A DNA stretch of 64,000 nt from GCA-020352575 sp964600365 (GCA_964600365.1 CAZRJG010000001.1:1-64000), one strand, 5' to 3'. Counted from the first letter of the stretch, positions 17,849 to 26,343 are shown. Made by a program: numbers and translations. The notes: a model not told the origin generated them from the sequence alone.

Positions 17849-18804
17849 GCTGGGTTCCCACGTCGGACGACCCGGGCAATCCCCCACGCGAGAAGCGCGA
17901 CCACGACCGCCCCTGCCACACCGGCGAGGCCTATGGAGAGCGCGCTGTCCCCGAGGCCATCGACCACGTAGTTGGCGAGAGGACTCGAGACGGTCCCGGG
18001 GTCCGCGGCCGTGTCCACGAACCCAAGGTCGATCGCCACCCGTTCGAGGCCATCGGGATCACCGCTGGCCAATGGCGCGACGCCGAAGGCGAGCAACGTG
18101 GCCAGTAGGGCCCCGACGATCACCGTCCCCCGAGAAGAGCCGACCGACGCACCGCGGAGATCGGCGGCTCCGGCCACGAGGTCGGGCCGGGTTGAGAGGA
18201 GCGCTCCGATGATCGCCAAGGAGATGATGCCCTCACCGACACCGATGAGGACGTGGACCGATGCCATAGCCCCGAACACGGCTCCGAGCGGCGCACCACC
18301 TTGGCCACCGAGGGCGTACTGGATGGAGAACGAGAGCGCCGACGCAACCACCGAGAGGAGACCGGCGACGAATGTGGCGGTGAGCACGGACCAACGCGAC
18401 TTGGGGGTCACGGACCGCACCAGTCGGAATGCGGCCCACCCGACGAGTGCCGTGACGATGGCCATGTTGAACACGTTGGGGCCCAGGGCGCTCACACCAC
18501 CATCGGCGAAGATGAGTGCCTGTACCGCAACCACCACCGTGACCACCAGCACACCCATCCACGGGCCAAGCAGGATGGCGGCAAGTGCACCGCCGAGCAG
18601 GTGCCCGGAGGTGCCGAGCGCGACGGGGAAGTTGAGCATTTGCAGCACGAAGATGACAGCCGCAGTGATCCCAGCGAGTGGGATCCGCTTGTCGGAAGCA
18701 ATCGTCTTGCCGGTCTGGCGGAGGGCGGCACCGACGCCACCCGCCGCGACGACACCGGTGCCGATCGAGGTGGCTGCGTTGAGGAAGCCGTCAGGGATGT
18801 GCAT
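17845..18804 (-). CDS. cbiM: CbiM-type metal-binding membrane protein fused to a CbiN/PDGLE domain
   Basis: A 319-residue protein beginning MHIPDGFLNAATS, the N-terminal metal-binding loop (Met1, His2) of CbiM/NikM. FPVALGTSGHLLGGALAAILLGPWMG and SVHVLIGVGEG are conserved CbiM segments. From about residue 225 follow a helix, the motif DPDGLERVA, an extracytoplasmic loop and a last helix: the CbiN-like PDGLE module fused in one chain. The substrate is Co2+ or Ni2+. I saw no cobalamin riboswitch in the 40 bases upstream. Confidence 0.88.
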   Translation of the reverse strand: MHIPDGFLNAATSIGTGVVAAGGVGAALRQTGKTIASDKRIPLAGITAAVIFVLQMLNFPVALGTSGHLLGGALAAILLGPWMGVLVVTVVVAVQALIFADGGVSALGPNVFNMAIVTALVGWAAFRLVRSVTPKSRWSVLTATFVAGLLSVVASALSFSIQYALGGQGGAPLGAVFGAMASVHVLIGVGEGIISLAIIGALLSTRPDLVAGAADLRGASVGSSRGTVIVGALLATLLAFGVAPLASGDPDGLERVAIDLGFVDTAADPGTVSSPLANYVVDGLGDSALSIGLAGVAGAVVVALLAWGIARVVRRGNPA

Positions 18805-18844
18805 GCTCCGAGGTTACCTAGTTGCGACGGCTTTGCAGGAAGAG

Positions 18845-19483
18845 TCAGCCAGCGAAGGAGGCGAGGTGTTCGACCCGCTCGCGAAGGGCCTTCTCCCCGA
18901 GCCCACCCGGCCACTGATCGATGATCACGCCATCGACGATCATCACCCCGGCCGGCTGGTAGGTCACGCCGTAGAGGGCGAACACCTCCTCGGTGGCGTC
19001 GAGGCCCCATTCCACGACACCCGACGGCATGAGCTCGACCGCCTTGGTGAGCGCCCGATCGAAGGAGGACTTCCAGGCTGGGGCCACGAAGGTGACCTGG
19101 TCACCGAACTCCTGTGCAAGTTGGTCGACAACGGGCAACTCCCGCTGGCAGGAGCCTCACCACTCGGCCCAGAAGATCATGAAGACCGGCTTCGCCTCCT
19201 CCGAGAGGGTGAACGAACGGCCGTCGGCGAGGGCGAGGGTGAAGTCGGGAGCAGGTGGCCCATCGGGGACGGGTGGCGTGGTGGACGCCGGGACGTCCTC
19301 CTCCGTCGCCTCCGAGGTCATCGATGAGTCCACCACCGTGGGGTCCGGTGCCTCGGAGTCCGGTGCCACCGGTACCTCGATGACCGAGGAAGCCGAGGTG
19401 GTGGGCCCACCCGGCGTCGCCGCACACGCCCCGAGGGCGAGGGCGAGGACGAGGACGAGGGTGGGGACGAGGCGACTACGCAT
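18845..19483 (-). CDS. Thioredoxin-like lipoprotein with in-frame TGA at the active site (probable selenoprotein)
   Basis: From the ATG at 19483, one frame runs to the stop at 18845 with a single TGA at codon 109 (19157-19159). Residues 1-20 are a lipoprotein signal ending LALGAC (Cys20), followed by a Thr/Pro/Ala-rich linker. A thioredoxin domain starts at APDFTLALADG. The active site reads FWAEW-TGA-GSCQREL: TGA stands exactly at the first Cys of WCxxC, Cys112 being the second. Conserved sequence continues, with cis-Pro segment YQPAGVMIVDG. A hairpin 12 bases after TGA fits a bacterial SECIS. Selenocysteine is therefore the preferred reading; a Cys-to-stop mutation or base error is the alternative. 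If unread, the gene splits into 19157-19483 and a dead tail. Confidence 0.7.
19129..19147 (-). promoter_or_regulatory. Candidate bacterial SECIS hairpin
   Basis: On the minus strand CAGCGGG-AGTTG-CCCGTTG forms a 7-bp stem (one G-U pair) with a 5-nt loop. Sixteen bases separate the TGA from the loop, and a G is among the first two loop bases. These agree with the published features of bacterial SECIS elements as I recall them (loop 16-37 nt after UGA, early loop G). Folding was done by eye. Confidence 0.55.
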
Positions 19484-19540
19484 CTCGTGGACAGTACGGC
19501 CCGGACGGGTGTACGGATGGGGGTTGGCGGACAACAATCC

Positions 19541-19972
19541 CTAAATGGATCCCTCGCGGCACCCCTCGCACGTCCCCACGAGGGCGAAGTGCAGGGTGTC
19601 CGCGGCGAATCCGTGCGCTTGGGCGACGGGTCCCAGCGCAGCACGCACGACGCCTGCATCGACATCCACCACAGCCCCGCACACCCGGCAGCTCAGGTGG
19701 TGGTGTGGCTCGTCGGCAGTGTGAACGACGGTCACACCCTGCCCCGTGTGCACATGATCGAGCAGCCCGACTCGTTCGAGCACCTCCATGGTGCGATACA
19801 CCGTGGAGAGGTCGATCGAACCCCCCGACCGACGTTCCGCCTCCTCCTTCAGTCCCGCTGCGGACAGGTGGGCACCCGGGTTCTCTGCGAGGGCTGCGCA
19901 GATGGCCCGCCGGGCACCCGTGATGCGGCACCCCTCGGTGCGAAGTGCCTCGAGGAGCTCCTCGGCAGTCAC
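19541..19972 (-). CDS. Fur-family metalloregulator
   Basis: A 143-residue protein with the Fur winged helix (LRTEGCRITGARRAICAALAENPGAHL, then SIDLSTVYRTMEVLERVGLL) and metal ligands HHHLSCRVCG and CEGC. The two Cys pairs form the structural zinc site; the His cluster is the regulatory site. It may be Fur, Zur, Nur or PerR; the sequence does not decide. The GTG at 19972 overlaps the trpD stop (GTGA). Genes for cobalt/nickel uptake and a redox lipoprotein lie just downstream on the same strand. Confidence 0.88.
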   Translation of the reverse strand: MTAEELLEALRTEGCRITGARRAICAALAENPGAHLSAAGLKEEAERRSGGSIDLSTVYRTMEVLERVGLLDHVHTGQGVTVVHTADEPHHHLSCRVCGAVVDVDAGVVRAALGPVAQAHGFAADTLHFALVGTCEGCREGSI

Positions 19973-20988
19973 CCCGCGAGTGCCCGGGCCCGCTCGAGGA
20001 CCCGATCGAGGGTTACCGACGCCGTCCCGGAGTCGATCGTCTCCCGGGCCAAGCGCACGCCATCGACGAACCCCGTCGCGAGACCCGCCGCCACGAGGGG
20101 CGCACACGCATTGATGAGCACGATGTCGCGCTTGGGTCCCCGCTCCCCCGACAGGACAGAACGGAGGATCCCCGCATTCACCTCGGCGTCCCCACCGGCC
20201 ACGTCGTCGATCGTCCCGCGATCCACCCCGAAGTCCTCGGGGGTGAACTCTGCGACGGTGATCTCACCCTCACGGAGCCGATGGATGAACGACGGCGCTG
20301 CGATCGAGAGTTCATCGAGACCGTCCTGGCCGTGGTACACGAACGCGTTCTCGGCTCCGAGGTTGCGCAGGACCTCGATCATCTTCTCGGCCATCGCACC
20401 ATCACTCACCCCCACGGCGAGGTTCGTCGCTCCGGCGGGGTTCGTGAGCGGTCCGAGGAAGTTGAAGACCGTCGGGATGCCGAGTTCCTTGCGCACCGGC
20501 ACCGCATGGCGCATCGATGGGTGGTAGCCGGGGGCGAACAGGAAGCCGAAGTTGGTCTCCTCGATGAGGGAGGCCGTCTGCTCCGGCGAGAGGTCGAGAG
20601 GGTACCCCAGGGCCTCGAGCACGTCGGCGGCACCCGCCTTGGACGAGGCCGACCGGTTGCCGTGCTTGGCGACCCGGGCCCCCGCGGCTGCGACCACGAA
20701 TGCCGCCGTCGTCGAGATGTTGAATGTGCCAGAGCGATCACCGCCGGTGCCGACCACATCGACCACGGGCGGGGCCACGGGGCACTTCACCGAGGCCTCT
20801 CGCATTGCCTCGACGAGGCCGGTGAGTTCCTCCACCGTTTCGCCCTTCATCCGGAGGCTCACGATGAGTGCAGCCGTCTGCGCCTGGGTTGCCTCACCGG
20901 CCATCACGGCCCGCATGGCGTCGCGGGCTTCGATGCGGGTGATGTCGATGCCGCTGGCGAGCTTGCCGAGCGTCTGCGGCCAGTCCAC
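19969..20988 (-). CDS. trpD: Anthranilate phosphoribosyltransferase
   Basis: A 339-residue enzyme, the normal TrpD length. It carries the PRPP motif GTGGDRSGTFNIST (GTGGD at 80-84), the anthranilate/PRPP segment KHGNRSASSKAGAADVLEALG (Lys108, His109) and FNFLGPLTNPA. It transfers phosphoribose to anthranilate in tryptophan synthesis. The GTG at 20988 has GGGAGA eight bases upstream and replaces much longer upstream starts. No other trp genes are nearby; it is followed in overlap by a Fur-family gene. Confidence 0.93.
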   Translation of the reverse strand: MDWPQTLGKLASGIDITRIEARDAMRAVMAGEATQAQTAALIVSLRMKGETVEELTGLVEAMREASVKCPVAPPVVDVVGTGGDRSGTFNISTTAAFVVAAAGARVAKHGNRSASSKAGAADVLEALGYPLDLSPEQTASLIEETNFGFLFAPGYHPSMRHAVPVRKELGIPTVFNFLGPLTNPAGATNLAVGVSDGAMAEKMIEVLRNLGAENAFVYHGQDGLDELSIAAPSFIHRLREGEITVAEFTPEDFGVDRGTIDDVAGGDAEVNAGILRSVLSGERGPKRDIVLINACAPLVAAGLATGFVDGVRLARETIDSGTASVTLDRVLERARALAG

Positions 20989-21090
20989 GGTTGGTCTCCC
21001 GGGTCGTCGGTTGCGGGATGGTAGGCGCACCCGGACGCATGCCCGGGCCGACGCCCCGAAGTAGAATCGTCCCACCCGACCAAGGACCCC

Positions 21091-21543
21091 ATGGCGTACT
21101 ACTTCGCGTACACCTCGATGATCGATCCCGAGGTCATCGATCGGGTGGCGCCAGGCGCTCGCTTCCACCTCATTGCGCACCTCCCCGAAACCCGCATGCT
21201 CTATCGCACCGCAGAGGGACGCTGGGAGGGGGCGATCCCCACGGTCGTCGCCGAGGAGGCCAACACGGTCTGGGGTGCGCTCTTCGAGGTGTCCGGGTCC
21301 GATCTCGCCGCCATCGACGCCGCCGAGGCCGAGAACGGTCGGACCCCCTCCTCCGCCTTCTCTGCGGTGGACCGAGAGGGGAAGCGGTACCGGGTGCACA
21401 CGCACGTCGTGGAAGGGGGCTCGGACGGCGAGCCCGACCATGGCTACCTCGAGCACATGCTCGCCGGATGCCATCGGTGGGACCTTCCCATGGGGTGGCG
21501 CCTCACCATCGAGGACATCCTCGAAGACGACCTCCTCGCCTGA
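21091..21543 (+). CDS. Gamma-glutamylcyclotransferase-like (AIG2/GGCT fold) protein
   Basis: A 150-residue protein starting MAYYFAYTSMIDPEVI, a variant of the YFAYGSNM substrate loop of GGCT-like proteins, followed by the expected small beta-barrel pattern with VWGALFEVSGSDLAAIDAAE (the usual 'L..lD..E' catalytic region) and YLEHMLAGCHRW. The family releases 5-oxoproline from gamma-glutamyl amines, but many members are uncharacterised. It overlaps the next small membrane-protein gene by one base. Confidence 0.75.
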   Translation: MAYYFAYTSMIDPEVIDRVAPGARFHLIAHLPETRMLYRTAEGRWEGAIPTVVAEEANTVWGALFEVSGSDLAAIDAAEAENGRTPSSAFSAVDREGKRYRVHTHVVEGGSDGEPDHGYLEHMLAGCHRWDLPMGWRLTIEDILEDDLLA

Positions 21544-21905
21544 TGCGCCTCCACCTGTTCGGGGTCGTATTCGGCATCGCCGCGGGGTTCCTCGTCGCAG
21601 CACTCATCGCCATCGCGATCTGGGTCGTCCAACTGCTCACCGGCACTGGCGATGACCCAATCGGAGCCATCACAGTCGGCGCCGTCGCAGGCGCGCTCGC
21701 CGCGGGCTACACGGGCGGACGCGTCTCGCTCGCGCGGGTCTTCAATGGAGCCGTGAGCGGCGTCCTCTTCACCGGCTCGATCACCCTGCTCTCAGTCCTC
21801 GACGGGTCTCCCGCCCCGGCAACCACCCGCACCCTGTTCGTCATCCTCGGCGTCGTGCTCGGCGGCGTCGGAGGCTGGGTCGCCCACCGGCGCACCGCCC
21901 CGTAG
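21543..21905 (+). CDS. Small four-helix membrane protein, unknown function
   Basis: A 120-residue protein with about four hydrophobic helices (5-30, 43-63, 70-92, 98-116) and glycine-rich turns such as GAVAGALAAGYTGGRVS. TGATG overlap with the preceding GGCT-like gene suggests co-translation. The TAG at 21903-21905 lies just 10 bases before the RNase P RNA. I do not recognise a family. Confidence 0.65.
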   Translation: MRLHLFGVVFGIAAGFLVAALIAIAIWVVQLLTGTGDDPIGAITVGAVAGALAAGYTGGRVSLARVFNGAVSGVLFTGSITLLSVLDGSPAPATTRTLFVILGVVLGGVGGWVAHRRTAP

Positions 21906-21915
21906 ACTCGGCGCC

Positions 21916-22268
21916 GAGTTCGCCGGGTGGCCGCGGCCGGAAACGGTCGAGGAAAGTCCGGACTCCTCAGGGCAGGACGCTGGGTAACCCCCAGGCGGCG
22001 CGAGCCGATGGAAAGCGCAACAGAGAGCAGACCGCCGATGGCGCGAGAGCGCACAGGCAAGGGTGAAAGGGTGGGGTAAGAGCCCACCGGCATCCCGGGT
22101 GACCGGGGTGGCCAGGCAAGCCCCGTCCGGAGCAAGACCAAGCAGGGACAGGGTGGCCCGCCCGCTACGTCCCAGGTGGGTTGCACGAGGCCGTCCAGCA
22201 ATGGCGGTCCCAGAGAGATGGCCACCGCCGGGGCAACCCGGTACAGAATCCGGCTTACAGGCGAACTC
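21916..22268 (+). ncRNA. rnpB: RNase P RNA (type A)
   Basis: The segment holds the universally conserved core: GAGGAAAGTCCGGACT near the 5' end and ACAGAATCCGGCTTACAGGC near the 3' end, which form P4. The ends GAGTTCGCC (21916-21924) and GGCGAACTC (22260-22268) pair perfectly as helix P1. Length (353 nt) fits a type A catalytic RNA that matures tRNA 5' ends. A strong hairpin follows at 22277. Transcription probably starts inside the preceding membrane-protein gene. Confidence 0.95.
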
Positions 22269-22276
22269 GCACTCGT

Positions 22277-22302
22277 GATCGGGGCCCTTCGGGGCCCCGA
22301 TC
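22277..22302 (+). terminator. Terminator hairpin after rnpB
   Basis: GATCGGGGCCC-TTCG-GGGCCCCGATC is a perfect 11-bp stem with a UUCG tetraloop, nine bases after the RNA's P1 helix. The following sequence is only weakly T-rich, which is common in GC-rich genomes. Confidence 0.8.
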
Positions 22303-22355
22303 GCCGTTGTGGCGTGGTCCCCGCCGTTACACCCCGAGGCTCGTAGCCTGAGGAC

Positions 22356-22481
22356 ATGCCGGATCGCCCCCGCATCCCCGAATGGCTCATCGGCCTCATC
22401 GCCGCCGCCATCCTCTTCGGCATCATCCTTCTTGTGGGTTGGCAACTCGGCTTTGGCGACAACCCGTTGCTCGTCGAGTAG
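22356..22481 (+). CDS. 41-residue single-span membrane protein
   Basis: ATG at 22356 to TAG at 22479-22481, with GAGGA five bases before the start. The protein MPDRPRIPEWLIGLIAAAIL continues as one hydrophobic helix and a short tail ending NPLLVE. It sits alone between the rnpB terminator and the SRAP gene. The ribosome site and codon use support a real small gene; function is unknown. Confidence 0.55.
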   Translation: MPDRPRIPEWLIGLIAAAILFGIILLVGWQLGFGDNPLLVE

Positions 22482-22529
22482 AACCAGGCCCCGTCCGCCG
22501 AGACAGCTTCCCGACCTAGCCTCAGCAAG

Positions 22530-23189
22530 ATGTGTGGCCGATTCGTGCTCGCTGGGTCCGTCGACGACTACGCGGCGTTCCTCCACGCCGCTCGGATCGT
22601 GGGCGACCCGATCGAACCGAGCTGGAACGTCGCCCCCACCGATCCCATCCTCGCCGCCGCCGAGCACCGCGCCGAGCGCCTCCTCGGCACGTTCCAATGG
22701 GGCCTCGTTCCCCACTGGGCGAAGGCACGCCACCCGTTCCACATCAACGCTCGGATGGAGACCGTGCACTCGAAGCCGGCGTTCCGGGACGCCCTCAGAT
22801 ACCGGCGGTGCCTCATCCCTGCCGACGGCTTCTACGAGTGGACCGTCGAGGACGACGGAAGACAGCCCCACTTCGTCGAACGAGTCGGTGGCCGCTTTGC
22901 GTTCGCCGGCCTGTGGTCGCGCTGGGCCGACCCCGAGTCTGGCGAGGAACTGCGCACCTGTACGATCATCACCGCACCCGCATCCGAGGCGATCGCTGAC
23001 ATCCATGACCGGATGCCATTGCACCTGCCCGAGGATCTCTGGGACGACTGGCTCGATCGGGAGGAGACAGCACCGGACGCCGCCCGCGCGATTCTGGAGG
23101 CCGCAGCCCTCGGCCCCTCATTCGCTCACCGAGAGGTCTCTCGCTCGGTGAACTCGATCCGCAACAACGACCCCTCCCTGCTTGCCTGA
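22530..23189 (+). CDS. SOS response-associated peptidase family (YedK/HMCES-like)
   Basis: A 219-residue SRAP protein. Cys2 (MCGRFVL) is the residue that crosslinks to abasic sites after removal of Met1; NARMET supplies Asn73 and Arg75, Glu103 lies in GFYEW, and His159 in IHDRMP. All four catalytic positions of YedK are present. The family shields abasic sites in single-stranded DNA by a DNA-protein crosslink. The ATG at 22530 must be the start because Cys2 has to follow it. No LexA box was evident upstream. Confidence 0.93.
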   Translation: MCGRFVLAGSVDDYAAFLHAARIVGDPIEPSWNVAPTDPILAAAEHRAERLLGTFQWGLVPHWAKARHPFHINARMETVHSKPAFRDALRYRRCLIPADGFYEWTVEDDGRQPHFVERVGGRFAFAGLWSRWADPESGEELRTCTIITAPASEAIADIHDRMPLHLPEDLWDDWLDREETAPDAARAILEAAALGPSFAHREVSRSVNSIRNNDPSLLA

Positions 23190-23203
23190 GCCATACTCGG
23201 GGC

Positions 23204-24148
23204 ATGGAAAGGGTGTACCTCACCTTCGACCCTCCGGGGCCCGCAGTCGACCTGCTGCGCGAGCGATGCGAGGTCACCGTGTGGGAGGGACTCGGATTCG
23301 CAACGAGCGACGCGCTCGCCGAACACCTTCCCCACATCGACGGCCTGTACTGCACGCTCACGACCCGGGTCGACGACAGCCTCCTCGACGCGGCCCCCCG
23401 GCTTCGCGTCGTGTCCCAGTTCGCCGTTGGGGTCGACAACATCGACCTCGATGCCTGCCGCAGGCGGGGCATCGCCGTCGGCCACACCCCCGACGTGCTC
23501 ACCGAGACCACCGCCGACACCGCCTGGGGCCTCCTCCTCGCGGGTTCCCGACGCTTCGAAGAGGGCATCGACCACGTTCGCAGTGGCGACTGGGGCGACT
23601 TCACCATCGACCTGTTCCTCGGAGGTGACCTCCACCACACCACGCTGGGCATCGTCGGCATGGGGCGCATCGGCGAGGCGATCGCCCGACGGGCGCAGGG
23701 GTTCGACATGGAGGTGCTCTTCACCCGCCGCCGACCCGACCCGAGTCCCCTCGGGCAGCGAGTGGGGCTCGACGAGCTTCTCAGCCGGTCCGACCACGTC
23801 GTTGTCGCCGCCCCGCTCACCCCGGAGACCCTCGGCCTCATCGGCGAGCGCGAGTTACGCATGATGCGACCACGCGCTGGCCTCGTGAACATCGCTCGCG
23901 GACCGATCGTCGACACCGACGCCCTCGTCCAGGCACTCGACGAGGGGTGGATACGGTACGCCGCCCTCGACGTGACCGATCCTGAGCCGCTCCCCCACGA
24001 CCATCCACTCGTGCGGACTCCCTCCTGTCTCGTCATCCCCCACCTCGGCTCCTCGTCGTTCCGGACCCGAGCCCGTATGGGCGAACTCGCCGCGGAGAAC
24101 CTGTTGGCCGGACTCGCCGGCGAACCCATGCCCGCTCGCATCGCCTGA
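23204..24148 (+). CDS. D-isomer-specific 2-hydroxyacid dehydrogenase
   Basis: A 314-residue NAD(P)-dependent enzyme. The Rossmann motif GMGRIGEAIARRA follows LGIV, the catalytic Arg is in NIARGPIVD, Glu in DVTDPEPLP, and His in PHLGSSS. These fit the glyoxylate/hydroxypyruvate reductase branch, which reduces 2-oxo acids. It starts 14 bases after the SRAP stop, so it may share its message, but no functional link is known. Confidence 0.88.
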   Translation: MERVYLTFDPPGPAVDLLRERCEVTVWEGLGFATSDALAEHLPHIDGLYCTLTTRVDDSLLDAAPRLRVVSQFAVGVDNIDLDACRRRGIAVGHTPDVLTETTADTAWGLLLAGSRRFEEGIDHVRSGDWGDFTIDLFLGGDLHHTTLGIVGMGRIGEAIARRAQGFDMEVLFTRRRPDPSPLGQRVGLDELLSRSDHVVVAAPLTPETLGLIGERELRMMRPRAGLVNIARGPIVDTDALVQALDEGWIRYAALDVTDPEPLPHDHPLVRTPSCLVIPHLGSSSFRTRARMGELAAENLLAGLAGEPMPARIA

Positions 24149-24188
24149 CCGCGGCCATGCACGAGTGGGCGGGGTACCCTCGTCCGCC

Positions 24189-24785
24189 ATGGCCGTTGTC
24201 CACCTCGTCCGCCACGCGCCCACCCCCGAGACCGGCACGAAGCTCACGGGGCGCCTTCCGGGCGTCGGCCTCGCCGAGGAAGGGCGGGCTCTCGCACGAG
24301 GCGCGCGCGACCTCCTTCGGTCGCCCCGCCTCGGAGCGGTCTACACCTCACCCATCCAACGATGCGCAGAGACCGCCGAGATCGTCGCCGAGCCGCACGC
24401 CCGCACCCCCGAGGTGCTCACCGACGTCCAGGAGGTGGACTTCGGCGCGTGGCAGGGACGCACGCTTGCCTCACTGCGGAAGCTGAAGGCGTGGGATCAG
24501 GTGGTGCACCACCCGTCACGCATGCGGTTCCCGGACGGCGAGTCCCTCCTCGAGGCCCAGCAGCGCGCCGTCGCGGCGATCGAGGGCATTGCCGCCGATC
24601 ACGGCCGGGCCCACGTCGCCGTCTGCTCCCACGCCGACATCATCAAGGCAGTGCTCAGCCACTACCTGGGCCAGCCACTCGATCTCTTCCAACGCATCAT
24701 GGTTTCGCCCGCCTCCGTCTCGACGATCCACCTCGGACGACGGGGCGGGCCCATGGTGCTCGCCGTGAACAGGAGGCACGCATGA
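24189..24785 (+). CDS. Histidine phosphatase, MSMEG_4193-type phosphomutase family
   Basis: A 198-residue histidine phosphatase. The phosphoacceptor motif is LVRHAPT (Arg8, His9), YTSPIQRCAETAEI follows, and the second His is in CSHADII. It is first gene of the three-gene cassette with the DUF3090 and SCO1664 families that is largely restricted to actinobacteria, which singles out this subfamily. The ATG at 24189 places the RHG strand at the N-terminus. Overlap with the next gene is ATGA. The substrate is unknown. Confidence 0.85.
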   Translation: MAVVHLVRHAPTPETGTKLTGRLPGVGLAEEGRALARGARDLLRSPRLGAVYTSPIQRCAETAEIVAEPHARTPEVLTDVQEVDFGAWQGRTLASLRKLKAWDQVVHHPSRMRFPDGESLLEAQQRAVAAIEGIAADHGRAHVAVCSHADIIKAVLSHYLGQPLDLFQRIMVSPASVSTIHLGRRGGPMVLAVNRRHA

Positions 24786-25276
24786 CCCCCGAGGACCTCG
24801 GTCCCGCAGAGCACCTGGAGGCCGGCGCCGCCGGCGAACCGGGCAACCGGACGTTCTTCGTCCACATCGTTGCCGGGGGAATCACGCATTGGTATCTCGC
24901 CGAGAAGCAGCAGGTCGCCGACCTCGCTGAACGTTCCGTGGCGTTGCTCCTCGAAGCCTCCATCGCGCCCGATCCCGACGCCGTTGCCCAGGTCCTCGCA
25001 CGCCTCGGCGACACCGCTCCCGACACGTTCGCCTTCCGGGTGGGCACCATCACCCTCCGCGCCTCGGACGCCCGCGAGCTCGTGCACTTCGAGGTTGAGT
25101 CGAGCGATGGGCAGCTCGCCGTCTCGTGCCAGGTCGCGCCCGAGCAGCTCCAGGCCATGGCCACCCGGGCTGCGGAGGTCGTCCAATCGGGGCGGGCACT
25201 CTGCGAGCGCTGCCGCCTGCCGATGGACCCGGCTGGGCATCGCTGCCCATCCACCAACGGCTACCACGTGGACTGA
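24782..25276 (+). CDS. DUF3090 family protein
   Basis: A 164-residue protein of the actinobacterial DUF3090 family: FVHIVAGGITHWYLAEKQQVADLAE near the N-terminus and a C-terminal zinc-ribbon-like CERCRLPMDPAGHRCPSTNGYH. It lies between the phosphomutase-like gene and the SCO1664 gene and overlaps both, as in other actinobacteria. Its biochemical role is not established. Confidence 0.85.
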   Translation: MTPEDLGPAEHLEAGAAGEPGNRTFFVHIVAGGITHWYLAEKQQVADLAERSVALLLEASIAPDPDAVAQVLARLGDTAPDTFAFRVGTITLRASDARELVHFEVESSDGQLAVSCQVAPEQLQAMATRAAEVVQSGRALCERCRLPMDPAGHRCPSTNGYHVD

Positions 25277-25956
25277 TGTCGGAGTGGGCGATCGCCGAGG
25301 TCGTGGGGCTCCTCCCCCACGCCTCGAATGCCACACTCCTCGCGGTCACTGAGTCGGGTGACTTCGTGGTCTACAAGCCGTCGCGCGGCGAGCGCCCCCT
25401 ATGGGACTTCCCCCTCGGCACCCTCCCCCTTCGGGAGGTCCTCACCTCCGAGGTCGACCAGGTGATGGGGCTTGGGGTCGTGCCCGAGACCCGAATCGTG
25501 GACGGCCCCCATGGCCCGGGCTCGGCACAGCGCTTCGTGCCTGAAGATCCTGCGTTCGACGCCCGCGCCCTCTTCGAGCCAGAGCTCGATGATCAGCTGT
25601 GGGAGATCGCCCTTCTCGACGTCGTCTGCGACAACGCCGACCGCAAGGTCAGACACCTGCTCAAGGAGGAAGGCCACGACCGGATCTGGGCCATCGACAA
25701 CGCCCTCACCTTCAACGTCGAGGAGAAGCTGCGCACCGTGCTGTGGGGGTTTGCGGGCCGTCAGGTGCCAAAGCGACTCGATGAGGCTCTCGTCCGACTC
25801 GGAACGGGCCTCGACCACCTGCACGAACGCATCGAGGAACTGCTCACGGCCGAAGAGGCAGATGTGTTCGCCGAACGCGCCGCCACGCTCGTCGAGGACC
25901 CCATGCATCCGCTCCCGCCGACCGACCGGCCAGCGGTGCCGTGGCCGATCTGGTGA
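25276..25956 (+). CDS. SCO1664 family protein (PI3/4-kinase-like fold)
   Basis: A 226-residue protein of the SCO1664 family. VVYKPSRGERPLWDFPLGTLPLRE contains the ATP-lysine region; LDVVCDNADRKVRHLL is the catalytic-loop-like HxD-replacement and IWAIDNALTF the metal motif, as in phosphatidylinositol-kinase-like folds. It is last of the cassette, with a one-base overlap (TGATG). In many actinobacteria this cassette adjoins mshC; no mshC lies in the window. Confidence 0.85.
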   Translation: MSEWAIAEVVGLLPHASNATLLAVTESGDFVVYKPSRGERPLWDFPLGTLPLREVLTSEVDQVMGLGVVPETRIVDGPHGPGSAQRFVPEDPAFDARALFEPELDDQLWEIALLDVVCDNADRKVRHLLKEEGHDRIWAIDNALTFNVEEKLRTVLWGFAGRQVPKRLDEALVRLGTGLDHLHERIEELLTAEEADVFAERAATLVEDPMHPLPPTDRPAVPWPIW

Positions 25957-26343
25957 TCAGCGCTTCCCGCGGATCGAGACCCGCATCGCTGGGACGACCA
26001 ACCCGATGCCCGCGCCGACGCCCACGAACGTGCCGACCGGCGCGTACCAGAGCATCGTGACGCAGGCAACGACGCCGAGCCCATAGGCCAGGCCGCCCCA
26101 CCCGGCGATGATCGTGAATGCTGCGGCCAGCGAGAAGAGTCCGGAGAGGATGATGCCCACGGCGACCACCCACCCCGCCGGGTCGAGGCCGATCGCTTCG
26201 GCCACCGACGTCCACGGCCCGAGCCCCAAAGAGCGGAGTTCGGCGAGCGACGGGGACACGCCGTCGCCGAGGAGGCTCCGCACGCCCTCGGCAACGAACC
26301 ACCCACCCATGAGTCCGAACAGGACAGCAAGCACGTTGCGCAT
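25957..26343 (-). CDS. Small multi-span membrane protein, unknown function
   Basis: A 128-residue protein with an N-terminal helix (MRNVLAVLFGLMGGWFVAEGV), then hydrophobic stretches around 45-65, 70-95 and 98-118, ending in a basic VSIRGKR. The ATG at 26343 is favoured because upstream codons are not hydrophobic and run into the hsp20 control region. It abuts the convergent SCO1664 gene with no gap. No family recognised. Confidence 0.6.
   Translation of the reverse strand: MRNVLAVLFGLMGGWFVAEGVRSLLGDGVSPSLAELRSLGLGPWTSVAEAIGLDPAGWVVAVGIILSGLFSLAAAFTIIAGWGGLAYGLGVVACVTMLWYAPVGTFVGVGAGIGLVVPAMRVSIRGKR

Noticed and set aside
18805..18844. Cobalamin riboswitch before the cobalt/nickel transporter
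   Set aside because: Only 40 bases separate it from the next gene, too short for the aptamer, and no B12-box was seen.
19157..19483. Treating the TGA at 19157 as an ordinary stop, giving a short lipoprotein and a separate 97-codon gene
   Set aside because: The short product would end one residue before the redox motif, and the second part has only a TTG start inside the thioredoxin fold; one continuous protein explains both halves.
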